Part shown: one piece after another, positions 46,774 to 55,994 of the stretch
Layout of the letters: each line of letters starts with the position of its first letter
Numbering within the stretch: the first letter of the stretch is position 1
NCBI GenBank assembly: GCA_027623555.1
Contig: JAQBSZ010000002.1
Coordinates: 62,001 to 126,000, forward strand
DNA length: 64,000 bases
From: Pseudomonadota bacterium
GTDB taxonomy: Bacteria > Pseudomonadota > Gammaproteobacteria > Pseudomonadales > Pseudohongiellaceae
Direction of reading: 5' to 3'
The notes under the pieces: model-generated
Seen by the model: the letters and a program-made list of their open reading frames with translations, nothing else
Database searches by the model: none
Told to the model about the DNA's origin: nothing
Made by a program: the position numbers and the translations under genes

Positions 46774-48417
46774 ATGAATTCCAAGGCCGAAGTAATCGCC
46801 GTCAGTACCGACAGGCCGCCTTATCCCCAATCCAGGTCCAAATGGTTTGGTAGCAAGAATAGAGACAAGTTTCGCCTGGTATTCAGTTTCTACTCGCCAG
46901 ATGGCTGCGAAATATCGATGCCCATCGCCAGCATGTCAGCCTATCTGAAACAGGAATATCCAGACGTTGAATTGATTCTCGATGCGGTGCTCATTCTCAA
47001 TGATCCTGCCGAATACACACCGGAGAACTTTGCCAGGAGAATTGCAAAACACGATGCCGACTTGATCGCGTTCTCTATCATGAGTCCGCACTGGCCGCCC
47101 ATGGAGCCGTTTTTCGCCGAACTGAAAAAACAGCTACCGGATTTGCCAATTCTCATTGGCGGCTACCAGCCAACGCTTTCTCAGGACGAAACCATTGGTA
47201 ACGAGGATATCGATTACATCTGTGTTGGGGATGGGGAATATGCAGTAGCGAACGTAATCGAGCACTTGCGCGGTACCCGAGAAGGGCCGGCCGATGGTAA
47301 CTGGGAGAAACTCAGCGACGGCACGATCTATGCAACCGAGCCTCACCAGATCGGCGACCTGCAGTCTCTACCATTTCCCGATTACGATATCTTCGAAAAA
47401 GAGGACGGATTCGATAGCGTCAATTCCTCGATATTCGGACCAAAGGGCGTATTTGTACTGCCGGTTATGACCGGTCGCGGTTGCCCCTACAAATGTACCT
47501 ATTGCTGCAATACACCGCTGCTCGAAGGTTGGAAGAGCAAGAAAGAGTTTCTGCGCAAATACGAACCGGAAGCCATGGTGAATGAATTGATACGCCTGCG
47601 CGACAAATACAATGTAGGTTACTTTGAATTCTGGGATGAGCTATTTCTGTCAAATCTTAAGTTTGTCAGGGCGTTCTTCGTAATCTATAAAGAAAAACTG
47701 GGCCTGCCATTCTCCATTAACTCCCGCGTCGAAGTCATGAACGAGGAGTTCTGCAGATCTGCTGCAGAGGCCGGGTGTCACACTATCTGGTTCGGTATCG
47801 AGAGTGGCGATGAAGAATATCGCTCGAAGATGCTGGGCCGGAAGATGAAGAACCAGCAGGTTATCGAGGCGGCTGCAAACTGCAAGAAGGCAGGCATCAA
47901 TCGCCTGACCTTTAATATCGTTGGCATGCCCCTGGAGACTGCAGCCAATATGCGAAAAACCCTGGAGCTCAATCAGTTGATCGCGCCGGAGTTCTTCTTT
48001 TTCTTTCCTTATATCCCGTTGCGGGGCACGCCGCTGTATGAAACCGCCCGCAAGGAAGGTTTGCTGCAGGAGTTGAAGAAGAATATCCATTACCTGTCTT
48101 CCTCAAATTCAAAGGACTTCACATTGAATATGAAGGAACAGCCCGAACTGTTGAGCCAGGCACAATACAGTGCGCTCTGTATTGAGATGCTGGAATTCCA
48201 GAAAGTGAATAATCGCCTGAGCTACACCGATGGTGAGTTTGAAAATGGTGAACCGGCGCATGCGGATGTCAAGGACAAGAGTTTTATACTGACTGAAAAA
48301 CCAGTGCCGACCAGGGACTTGCCCGAGGCAGAGGCAGAGTCTATAGATATCGAACCCGTTCCAGTTGCACAGTCCAGATCGGTAATCTCCAGTCTTGTAA
48401 ATATGTTCAGATCCTGA
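46774..48417 (+). CDS. B12-binding-domain radical SAM protein
   Basis: 547 residues. The N-terminal cobalamin-binding-like domain (residues 40-170: LVFSFYSPDGCEISMPIASMSAYLKQEYPDVELILDAV, PILIGGYQPTLSQDE) is followed by a radical SAM domain with the [4Fe-4S] motif GRGCPYKCTYCC near residue 235 and GIESGDEEYRSKMLGR. A C-terminal extension of about 110 residues is less conserved. Such proteins do B12-dependent methylations or other radical chemistry on lipids or secondary metabolites; the substrate is unknown. GAGAAGG precedes the ATG. Confidence 0.9.
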   Translation: MNSKAEVIAVSTDRPPYPQSRSKWFGSKNRDKFRLVFSFYSPDGCEISMPIASMSAYLKQEYPDVELILDAVLILNDPAEYTPENFARRIAKHDADLIAFSIMSPHWPPMEPFFAELKKQLPDLPILIGGYQPTLSQDETIGNEDIDYICVGDGEYAVANVIEHLRGTREGPADGNWEKLSDGTIYATEPHQIGDLQSLPFPDYDIFEKEDGFDSVNSSIFGPKGVFVLPVMTGRGCPYKCTYCCNTPLLEGWKSKKEFLRKYEPEAMVNELIRLRDKYNVGYFEFWDELFLSNLKFVRAFFVIYKEKLGLPFSINSRVEVMNEEFCRSAAEAGCHTIWFGIESGDEEYRSKMLGRKMKNQQVIEAAANCKKAGINRLTFNIVGMPLETAANMRKTLELNQLIAPEFFFFFPYIPLRGTPLYETARKEGLLQELKKNIHYLSSSNSKDFTLNMKEQPELLSQAQYSALCIEMLEFQKVNNRLSYTDGEFENGEPAHADVKDKSFILTEKPVPTRDLPEAEAESIDIEPVPVAQSRSVISSLVNMFRS

Positions 48418-48619
48418 GCAGAACTTCCTGGTCAGCTGGCTCAGCCCGAGCCAGCCTGTCTCATTGTGCGAATGGATTATATCTAGCGCTGCGCGAGCCG
48501 GCTTCGCCGGGCCTGCCACATCCGTTCCCCCTTTAAAGACTCGCACAACCCAGCCCCCAATTCTCAATAAAAGCGTTACAATGCCTGCTTTCAGCCATTG
48601 CAGTTTTGGAGAGATAGCG

Positions 48620-51106
48620 ATGCCCCATTTCACTTCCCTGCTCAGCCGAGCGCTCATGGCAGCGATTACCGCTGTGTTCGTCGTACACGTGAGCCTGGCA
48701 CAAGTTCCGATTATTCAACCCGGTGCACCAGGACAACCCGGGCGGGTGATCTCTGCCGAAGAGGCCTCTAACCTGGCAGCTATTCAATATTCGGCCGGGG
48801 ATGTCATGTTCTTGCAGGGCATGATCTCCCATCACGCCCAGGCTATGGAAATGTCGGCACTGGTTCAGGGGCGTTCAAACCGTGAAGCCATGGAACTGTT
48901 GGCACAACGCATAGCGCTGTCACAGGAAGATGAGATCTCCATGATGCAGGATTGGTTAAGCGAGCACGGCCTCGATGTTCCAGGCGCCGATGCGCATCAC
49001 GCCGCCGATTTCAAAATGATGCCCGGCATGCTGTCTGCTGAGAAAATGGCTGCCCTGGAGCAGGCGCAGGGTGCCGAGTTCGATACCCTGTTCCTGGAAT
49101 CCATGATCGAGCATCACCTGGGTGCCCTGGAGATGGTGGAGGATCTGTTGGATCAGCAAGGAGCAGCGCAGGACCCGGTACTGTATCGCTTTACCTCCGA
49201 CGTCACTTCCGATCAGTCCAGTGAGATCGAACGCATGGATGCCATGTTGGCAGGATTTTCTCCCGACCCAAGGGTCAATCTTTCAGCAGGATTCCGGGAT
49301 GCTGGCGAAGCCGCCCTTAATATGCGCGTGGTGGCTTCACTACCGAAACCGGCCGGTTTCTTCGATCCGGATAATCCTTCCGGAATACCGGTAAACCGAC
49401 GCGAGGAGCAAACAACACTGCAGCCCGATGCCGAAGCGGCTACTGAGGTGCCTGCCAACAGTGCTCTGGCAGAAACAACCGCTGACGAAGAAGAAGACGA
49501 AGACGAGAACGCCGATCCGCGTCCCTCGCTTTTGAGCTTTTCCAATACGGATCTGTTATTCAGCGGCAACGTATTAGTCGCGGGTAACTACCACGGCTTT
49601 AATGCCTATGACATAAGTAATCCTGGCGCGCCAGAGCACTTGAGCTCGGTTGTCTGTCCGGGAGGCCAGGGAGATGTGTCGCTGGTCGGCAATTTGTTAA
49701 TCATGTCTGTTCAGGAATCTCGCGGTCGCCTTGATTGCGGCCTGCAGGGCGTTCCCGAGCCCACCAGTACGGAACGCGTTCAAGGCATACGTATTTTTGA
49801 TGTCAGTGATTTTAGAATGCCTGTTCAGGTTGGAGCTGTGCAAACCTGCCGTGGTTCTCACACTCACACCCTGGTTGCCAATCCCGATGATGATGACAAT
49901 GTCTATGTTTATGTCTCGGGGACTTCCGGGGTGCGCGATGACGAAGAACTGGCGGGTTGTTCCGATGACTCGCCTTTTGAGAATCCCGAATCGGCTTTGT
50001 TTCGCATCGAAGTCATTCAGATACCCATGGACCGACCGCAGGATGCGCAAATTGTCAGTCGACCCTTTATCTTTTCTGATCCTCAATCGGGCGTACTAGC
50101 CGGGCTCTGGGAAGGCGGAGATCACGGACCGGATACCCAACGCACGAGTGCAACCAATCAATGTCACGATATCACCACCTTCCCGGAAATCGGCCTGGCC
50201 GCTGGTGCCTGCTCAGGTAACGGCATCCTGTTGGATATCTCCGACCCGGCAAATCCGGTGCGACTGGATCAAGTCATCGATCCGGGTTTTGCTTACTGGC
50301 ATTCCGCCACCTTCAATAACTCGGGTACAAAAGTGATTTTTACTGACGAATGGGGTGGGGGTGGCCGTCCGCGTTGCCGCGCGCAGGACCCGCTGGATTG
50401 GGGAGCCGACGCGTTTTATGACATTGTCGATGGTAAACTGCAATTTCGCAGCCACTACAAGCTGACGGCCCCGCAAACAGAAACTGAAAATTGTGTCGCC
50501 CATAACGGTTCCCTGATTCCAGTTCCGGGCCGTGATATCTTCGTGCAGGCCTGGTACCAGGGTGGCGTGTCGGTAGTGGACTTTACCGATTCATCGAATC
50601 CGGTTGAGATCGCTTATTTTGATCGTGGCCCGCTCGATGAGGAAGAACTCATCACCGCTGGCTACTGGTCAACCTATTGGTACGGTGGCCACATTTATGC
50701 AACCGAGATTGCTCGTGGACTGGATGTGTTTACCCTGGAGCCAAGCGACTACCTGACTGCGAACGAAATTGCGGCGGCTTCATTGCAAGCTGCTGACCTG
50801 ACAGTGAACGCCCAGACCCAGCAGCGAGTTACCTGGCCAGCCGAACCGGTCATCGCCCGTGCCTATCTCGATCAATTAGTACGCAGCAAAGTTATCTCCA
50901 GTGCGCAAGCGAGCGCTCTCACTACTGCTCTGGACCAGGCTGATGCGTCGCTTGCCAGGGGAGCGGAAAACAGTTCTGTAGCAGCACAATTGGCTTCCCA
51001 GGCAGCGGCAATTGCCGGCATGGGGGCTGAGAGAAGTGGAGCTACCCGCGCGCGCTATCTGGCGTTGGCCCAGACCGTAGAAGGCATTGCTGTTCGCCTG
51101 CGTTAA
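48620..51106 (+). CDS. DUF305 and LVIVD-repeat exported protein
   Basis: About 828 residues with a signal peptide (to HVSLAQ). The DUF305 part (residues 45-225) has paired HH motifs: MFLQGMISHHAQAMEMS and LFLESMIEHHLGALEMVEDLL, which may bind metal. After an acidic linker (TTADEEEDEDENADP) comes an LVIVD-type propeller (NVLVAGNYHGFNAYDISNPGAPE, GIRIFDVSDFRMPVQVG). The start at 48620 has GGAGAGAT upstream; the track start is too early. The function is probably envelope-associated. It is followed by a membrane protein gene 53 nt later. Confidence 0.85.
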   Translation: MPHFTSLLSRALMAAITAVFVVHVSLAQVPIIQPGAPGQPGRVISAEEASNLAAIQYSAGDVMFLQGMISHHAQAMEMSALVQGRSNREAMELLAQRIALSQEDEISMMQDWLSEHGLDVPGADAHHAADFKMMPGMLSAEKMAALEQAQGAEFDTLFLESMIEHHLGALEMVEDLLDQQGAAQDPVLYRFTSDVTSDQSSEIERMDAMLAGFSPDPRVNLSAGFRDAGEAALNMRVVASLPKPAGFFDPDNPSGIPVNRREEQTTLQPDAEAATEVPANSALAETTADEEEDEDENADPRPSLLSFSNTDLLFSGNVLVAGNYHGFNAYDISNPGAPEHLSSVVCPGGQGDVSLVGNLLIMSVQESRGRLDCGLQGVPEPTSTERVQGIRIFDVSDFRMPVQVGAVQTCRGSHTHTLVANPDDDDNVYVYVSGTSGVRDDEELAGCSDDSPFENPESALFRIEVIQIPMDRPQDAQIVSRPFIFSDPQSGVLAGLWEGGDHGPDTQRTSATNQCHDITTFPEIGLAAGACSGNGILLDISDPANPVRLDQVIDPGFAYWHSATFNNSGTKVIFTDEWGGGGRPRCRAQDPLDWGADAFYDIVDGKLQFRSHYKLTAPQTETENCVAHNGSLIPVPGRDIFVQAWYQGGVSVVDFTDSSNPVEIAYFDRGPLDEEELITAGYWSTYWYGGHIYATEIARGLDVFTLEPSDYLTANEIAAASLQAADLTVNAQTQQRVTWPAEPVIARAYLDQLVRSKVISSAQASALTTALDQADASLARGAENSSVAAQLASQAAAIAGMGAERSGATRARYLALAQTVEGIAVRLR

Positions 51107-51159
51107 TTATTTACCGTTCGCGATCCGCATTAAGAGTTTAATTCGAGGCTAAAGATATA

Positions 51160-51906
51160 ATGAGACACCTGCTGCTTGTGATTGTGCTGCTGAGTTTTGC
51201 GCCGGCTAGTGTGGCGCAGAGCATGACGGATCTGCTTGTGCAGGACCAGCAGGTGCTCGGAGAAGGGTGGTCCGGGTTTACCGATGTCAGGTTCCTGCTT
51301 AATGCCTTATTGACGCTAACGCTCGCTACCGTACTCGGTGCGATAATCGCCTACCACCCGAAACATGTGCAACGCGCGGATACACTCGAAGAGATAGAGG
51401 CGCCCAAGGTCTTCATCACCTACGCCATGATTGGTGCCATTATCGGCATCATGGTCGTAAAGTACGGACTGGTTGTCGGATTTGTGCTATTCGGTATCGG
51501 TGGCCTGATTCGCTTTCGTACGATTCTGCGTTCGGCGACGCTGACCGGTCATGTCATTTTCGTAACGCTTATCGGTTTATCCTGCGGACTCGATCTACCC
51601 CATGTCGCCGTGCTTTCCACGGCATTTGGTTTTGTGTTGATCTTTATCCTCGATGCAAAAACTACCTATCGTATGTATGTCAGAGCCCTGCCACTGGAGC
51701 GGGTGCCGGAGGCGGCAGCGAGCTATCGTGCCTTGTTGGAAGCGCATGGATGTCGGGTGATGAGCGAGAAAAAGGATCCCGAGAGACAGCGGTTTACCTT
51801 GATATTTCGCAGCGCAGAGCATACTGCCGTCAGCGAGCTGCAGGCCCTGGTTGACAAAAATATCGATCCGCAACTCTTCGGGACAATAGACTGGGAGATT
51901 GACTAA
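51160..51906 (+). CDS. Membrane protein, DUF4956/MgtC-like
   Basis: 248 residues with a signal-like first helix (MRHLLLVIVLLSFAPASVAQ) and about four further TM segments. The central IMVVKYGLVVGFVLFGIGGLIRFRTILRS resembles the conserved RFRT segment of DUF4956-type proteins, with a faint MgtC resemblance. The C-terminal 80 residues look like a soluble ferredoxin-like fold (RVMSEKKDPERQRFTLIF). Probably transcribed with the DUF305 gene. Role unknown. Confidence 0.68.
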   Translation: MRHLLLVIVLLSFAPASVAQSMTDLLVQDQQVLGEGWSGFTDVRFLLNALLTLTLATVLGAIIAYHPKHVQRADTLEEIEAPKVFITYAMIGAIIGIMVVKYGLVVGFVLFGIGGLIRFRTILRSATLTGHVIFVTLIGLSCGLDLPHVAVLSTAFGFVLIFILDAKTTYRMYVRALPLERVPEAAASYRALLEAHGCRVMSEKKDPERQRFTLIFRSAEHTAVSELQALVDKNIDPQLFGTIDWEID

Positions 51907-52135
51907 TTACCCTGTTCCAGAGCGGGGTTCGGCAGTTACCCGTACTTTCGATTGAATACTTCTTGGAATATTCGCTCAATTCATCGGCCGACTCTATTGA
52001 GCTAAGGATTGGGAATGACTACTCTTTAGCCTTCGAATGGCAAAGAGCGTTCTGCCGTGCAGGCAGTCTGAATTTAGGTGATTGGTAGAATGCATCCTGC
52101 CAATTCCGATTAGTGAAGACAGGGGAAAGACGACA

Positions 52136-54286
52136 ATGAGAACAAGGTTTCCTGAAAATAGCGTAAATGCCGTGGCGATGGCTTTCACTGTCGTGGTACT
52201 GATTCTAGGTACTGCGGTTTCCAACGCACAACCCACGCTGGGCACCGAGAATGGTGAATGGCGGTATCTCGGTGGCAATATCGGTCATACTCGCTATTCA
52301 CCACTGGATCAGATCAACCGTCGCAACTTTGCAGACCTGGAAGTCGCCTGGATCTGGCGCAGCGATAATTTCGGACCCAACGTCGATTACTTTTCACGCT
52401 CTACCCCAATCTATGTCGACGGTGTCCTGTATACCGTGGCGACCCCGCGGCGCCAGGTGATCGCCATGGATCCGGCCACCGGGGAGATCATCTGGACCTT
52501 TCGTGAGCCTGATACCATCCGCCATCAGCGTTCACCCCGGCAGGCTTATGGCAAGGGTGTCGCCTACGCCGAGGTAAACGGACGCGGCGTGATTTACATT
52601 ACCACGCCCGGGTTTTTCCTCTGGGCACTGGATGCCAAGACGGGCCGCCCGCTGGAGGGTTGGGGTAAGCAATTTCCGGTCGGTGGATTTCCTGAGACGG
52701 GTGTAATCGACCTGATTCCGCAGTTGGTCGGTGATTGGGGACCCTGGCAGGACTATGTGGTCGCCGGCGGAACCTATGATGCGGATTACGGGATTCCCAG
52801 GGAACTGGGCATGGTTACCGCATCAGCCCCGCCCATCGTAGTCAATGGTGTCGTCATTGTCCTGGTCGGGCACCAGCCCAGCTACGGTCAGACCCGGATT
52901 GAGAATGTGCCGGGCGATATCATGGGTTTCGATGCGGCAACCGGTGAGTTCCTGTGGAAGTTTCATGCCATACCCCGGCCGGGTGAGGTAGGTCATGAAA
53001 CCTGGGAGAATGCTGCCTGGCGTTTCTCCGGCGATATCTCCACCTGGGCTCCTGCGTCTGCCGATCCGCAGCTGGGTCTGGTGTATCTGGTGACCAATGC
53101 CTCGACCGTGCAGTCCTACGCCGGGCACCGTCCGGGCGATAATCTGTTCGGTGGCAGCCTGCTGGCATTGGATGTGGCGACTGGTGAACGGCGCTGGCAT
53201 TTCCAGATTCATCGCAGCGACCAGTGGAACTATGACCTGCCGACCCCGCCCATGCTGATGGATCTCAACGTGGGCGGGCAGACGATTCCCGCCGTTATTC
53301 AGAACACCAAACAGGGGCTCATCTTCGCCTTCAATCGTGCGACTGGCGAACCGATCTGGCCGATTGAGGACAGGCCAGTCATTCAGACCGAGGTTCCCGG
53401 CAACTACACAGCGGCGATGCAACCCTTTCCCACCTGGCCCGAACCGGTAGATCGCATCATCCTCGATGGCATAACCGAGGAGTTTGTTATCGATTACACG
53501 CCGGAATTGAAAGAACAGGCCATGACGATACTCAACGGTTACCGGATTGGCGGGCTGTATGTGCCTGCGCTTCCCAATACTTACCAGGGCGAATACGTTA
53601 ACAATGTGGGCTGTCTGGGCGGCGGTAATATTATTCCCCATCCACCGGTTGCCGATCCCACCACCGGCATGATGTATAACTCCCATCGCCGCAACTGTTT
53701 CGCGCCGGGCTTCATGCAACCGACCAATGGCGTCGACCGGGACAACCCGAACTATCCCGAACCCGGTGAAGGGGGTGCCACACCCAATAGCACGCCGACC
53801 ACCGGTGTCACCGTGGCCGCCTGGTTACCCGGTGGTGGTGGGGGATTGCCCACGATCGATGGCCTGTCGGTTTACAAGCGCATGAACAACCAGCTTACTG
53901 CCTACCAGATGAATAGCGGTGAAAAGGTCTGGTCTTTGCCGGTTGGTGAGACACCCGCTGCGATACGCAATCACCCGCTGCTGGCCGGCGTCGATGTACC
54001 GAACAGCGGTGGCGAGGGTTGGTCAATCCAGATGGTGATGGGAGATATTCTGGTGCAGACCCGCGCTCTGTCTGAAGGGATGGCGCAGATGGAACCCGAT
54101 GCACCGCTCACATTGAATGCCCGCGATAAGATGACCGGAGAAGTTCTTGCCAGCGTACCGCTGCCCGCTCCGGGTCAGTACGGAATGATGACGTACCTGC
54201 ATCGCGGTCAGCAGTTCATCGTGGTCCAAGTGGGCAGTTCCCGAACGGATTACCCCGGGGCACTGGTGGCCTACCGGCTACCCTGA
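52136..54286 (+). CDS. PQQ-dependent dehydrogenase, glucose-dehydrogenase-like (periplasmic)
   Basis: 716 residues: a signal peptide (to AVSNA), then an eight-bladed quinoprotein propeller with repeated tryptophan-docking-type motifs. Typical parts are WRYLGGNIGHTRYSPLDQINRRNFADLEVAWIWRS, VIAMDPATGEIIWTF, LLALDVATGERRWHFQIHRSDQWNYDLPTPP and VPALPNTYQGEY. It oxidises an alcohol or sugar and passes electrons to the respiratory chain. No cytochrome c motif (CxxCH) is seen, so a separate acceptor is needed. The start at 52136 follows AGGGGAAAG. The UGSC-pair genes follow 57 nt later. Confidence 0.9.
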   Translation: MRTRFPENSVNAVAMAFTVVVLILGTAVSNAQPTLGTENGEWRYLGGNIGHTRYSPLDQINRRNFADLEVAWIWRSDNFGPNVDYFSRSTPIYVDGVLYTVATPRRQVIAMDPATGEIIWTFREPDTIRHQRSPRQAYGKGVAYAEVNGRGVIYITTPGFFLWALDAKTGRPLEGWGKQFPVGGFPETGVIDLIPQLVGDWGPWQDYVVAGGTYDADYGIPRELGMVTASAPPIVVNGVVIVLVGHQPSYGQTRIENVPGDIMGFDAATGEFLWKFHAIPRPGEVGHETWENAAWRFSGDISTWAPASADPQLGLVYLVTNASTVQSYAGHRPGDNLFGGSLLALDVATGERRWHFQIHRSDQWNYDLPTPPMLMDLNVGGQTIPAVIQNTKQGLIFAFNRATGEPIWPIEDRPVIQTEVPGNYTAAMQPFPTWPEPVDRIILDGITEEFVIDYTPELKEQAMTILNGYRIGGLYVPALPNTYQGEYVNNVGCLGGGNIIPHPPVADPTTGMMYNSHRRNCFAPGFMQPTNGVDRDNPNYPEPGEGGATPNSTPTTGVTVAAWLPGGGGGLPTIDGLSVYKRMNNQLTAYQMNSGEKVWSLPVGETPAAIRNHPLLAGVDVPNSGGEGWSIQMVMGDILVQTRALSEGMAQMEPDAPLTLNARDKMTGEVLASVPLPAPGQYGMMTYLHRGQQFIVVQVGSSRTDYPGALVAYRLP

Positions 54287-54343
54287 GCCGGCCTGGAGCA
54301 ATCCCTGCCAGTTACTGAGCAGGGATTGCTCCTGATTAAAACC

Positions 54344-55384
54344 ATGCATCTCCTTTCGAAATCCTACGAGTTGGCAGACCTGGCCGAATCACAGGAGTTT
54401 TATCACAGTCGTGGCTGGACCGATGGTCTGCCGATCGTGCCACCCACTCCCGAGGCGGTAACCGCCTGCCTCGAATGGGTATTGATGGCACCCGAGCATC
54501 TCATCGGTGTGGAACCGGTGCGAGAAAGACCGATTACTGCCGAAAAATTGGCAATCAATGCCGTCATGGCAGGATGCCTTCCCATGCATTTTCCTGCGGT
54601 CGTGGCGGCCTGGACTGCCCTGCTCCAACCCCAGTTCTTATTGCATGGCGCTACGGCGAGTACTGGTGGTTGCGCCATATTCGTGGTGTTAAACGGTCCG
54701 GTGCGAAAAGAGATCGGTGCACAGAGTGAGTTTGATGTACTTGGTAATAGTGACCGAAGCACCTCGGTTATAGGGCGGGCAATTCGGCTCGGGTTGATCA
54801 ATATTCTTAATGTGAGCCCTGGCGCTATTGACAGGTCGACACTTGGGCATCCTGGCAAGATCAGCTATTGTCTGGCAGAGGATGAAGAGGGTACGGCTTG
54901 GTCGTCACTGGCTAAGGAGCGAGGAATTCCAGATCAGGTCTCTGCAGTTACGGTTCTCGCTGCCGGAGCGCCACGACAGATCATGAATGAATGGACCACT
55001 GTGCCTGAAGAGATTCTGGATACCTATGCAGCAGAAATGCGCGGCAATATGTTGAATTATTCTATCTGGGCAGGTAACTATGCACTGGTGATACCGAAGC
55101 AGCATCGCGATCACCTGGAGGCCGCGGGCTGGAGTAAGGCCGATGTGGCGGAGTATATCCACCTCAAGGCACGGGTACTTCGCGCGGATTGGCGCAACGT
55201 TGGCAAGGCAGCCGTAGTTCGGGAGAAGGGTGAGCAGGAATATACGGCCTTACCTACAGCACAAGACTTGTTAGTCATCGCCGCAGGTGGCCCGGCCGGT
55301 GGTTTTGGCGCGGTTATTCCGCCATGGCTCGGCACCAAGAGCCGGGCCGTCAGCGTAGCGATTGGTGTCTGCGTCGATTGTTGA
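54344..55384 (+). CDS. Companion protein of the UGSC selenoprotein, unknown function
   Basis: 346 residues from the ATG at 54344 (a TTG at 54326 is the track start). It begins SYELADLAESQEFYHSRGWTDGLPIVPPTPE and contains EKLAINAVMAGCLPMHFPAVVAAWTALL, a conserved-looking core I know from proteins encoded beside UGSC genes. Later parts are GRAIRLGLINILNVSPGAIDRSTLGHPGKISYC and the C-terminus GVCVDC, with two Cys at the very end. It has no signal peptide or TM. Its stop is 42 nt before the selenoprotein start, so the two probably act together, perhaps as subunits of a selenium-dependent reductase; that is inference. Confidence 0.8.
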   Translation: MHLLSKSYELADLAESQEFYHSRGWTDGLPIVPPTPEAVTACLEWVLMAPEHLIGVEPVRERPITAEKLAINAVMAGCLPMHFPAVVAAWTALLQPQFLLHGATASTGGCAIFVVLNGPVRKEIGAQSEFDVLGNSDRSTSVIGRAIRLGLINILNVSPGAIDRSTLGHPGKISYCLAEDEEGTAWSSLAKERGIPDQVSAVTVLAAGAPRQIMNEWTTVPEEILDTYAAEMRGNMLNYSIWAGNYALVIPKQHRDHLEAAGWSKADVAEYIHLKARVLRADWRNVGKAAVVREKGEQEYTALPTAQDLLVIAAGGPAGGFGAVIPPWLGTKSRAVSVAIGVCVDC

Positions 55385-55426
55385 AGACAGAGAAAATTCA
55401 AGAAGAAGTCTTGGGGAGTAAATTGT

Positions 55427-55957
55427 TTGATTTATCGAGTCTTAGATCCTACGAGTGAAGAGTCTGGCAAGGTGACCGGGTTGGCGCGGCGGTTGATTAC
55501 ACTGCGGGGAACCAAGGTTGGGTTAATCTCCAATGGCAAGGAAGGGACAAACGATTTCTTCGCAATTGTTGAGCGTCTTCTCTATGAGCGATTTTCAGTC
55601 GCCGAGGTAATATCTCGGGTCAAGGCCAACTACAGTGCACCCGCCGCAGCCTCAATCATCGATGAGGTCAGAAACTGGAATGCGGTCATCACTGGTATCG
55701 GGGACTGAGGCAGCTGTTCGTCGTGCAGTTTGCATGACGCGATTATAGCGGAACGCCTGGGAATTCCGGCGCTGGCTGTGATGACTACGAAGTTTGTCAC
55801 TGCCGCTGATCTGATGGCAAAGGTGTTGGGACTATCCGGCTACAAATATTGCACCATTGCTCACCCGATCAGCAGTGCTACTACCGATGAGCTTCGTCAG
55901 CGAGCAGAAACCGTTATCGATATTCTTCCGCAGCTGATAGTCGAGCAAGGTGTGTAG
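55427..55957 (+). CDS. UGSC-family selenoprotein (in-frame UGA decoded as selenocysteine)
   Basis: The ORF track splits this gene into 55427-55708 and 55730-55957. Both are in one frame and separated by a single TGA (55706-55708). Reading through gives ...VITGIGD-U-GSCSSCSLHDAIIAERLGIPALAVMTTKFV..., with U-G-S-C at residue 94. That motif defines the UGSC selenoprotein family, which is often seen in marine metagenomes. The product is 176 residues and starts at a TTG with GGGGAG 7 nt upstream; the fold appears Rossmann-like. A SECIS-like hairpin follows the UGA. The Sec-Gly-Ser-Cys motif suggests a redox active site; the substrate is unknown. It is not a pseudogene. Confidence 0.9.
55719..55739 (+). 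promoter_or_regulatory. Bacterial SECIS element for selenocysteine insertion
   Basis: CGTCGTGCA (55719-55727), loop GTT, then TGCATGACG (55731-55739) pair over 9 bp with one G-U wobble. The stem starts 10 nt after the TGA (ends 55708), and the loop begins with GU about 20 nt after it, matching the geometry known for bacterial SECIS hairpins bound by SelB. The element is inside the coding sequence. Confidence 0.85.
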
Positions 55958-55994
55958 TCAGGAAACCAGAGGCTCCCTGGAACCAATCGCTGCC

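Noticed and set aside
52823-53719. 298-codon minus-strand ORF inside the PQQ dehydrogenase gene
   Set aside because: Shadow of a well-supported coding region, without motifs of its own.
55382-55384. Second selenocysteine at the TGA ending the companion gene (CVDC-TGA)
   Set aside because: The codons after it read RQRKFKKKSWGV, lacking family-like features, and the next gene's ribosome-binding site follows; it looks like a true stop.
55427-55708. Treating the gene as a nonsense pseudogene or two separate ORFs
   Set aside because: Frame, family motif (UGSC) and SECIS-like hairpin all agree with selenocysteine insertion.
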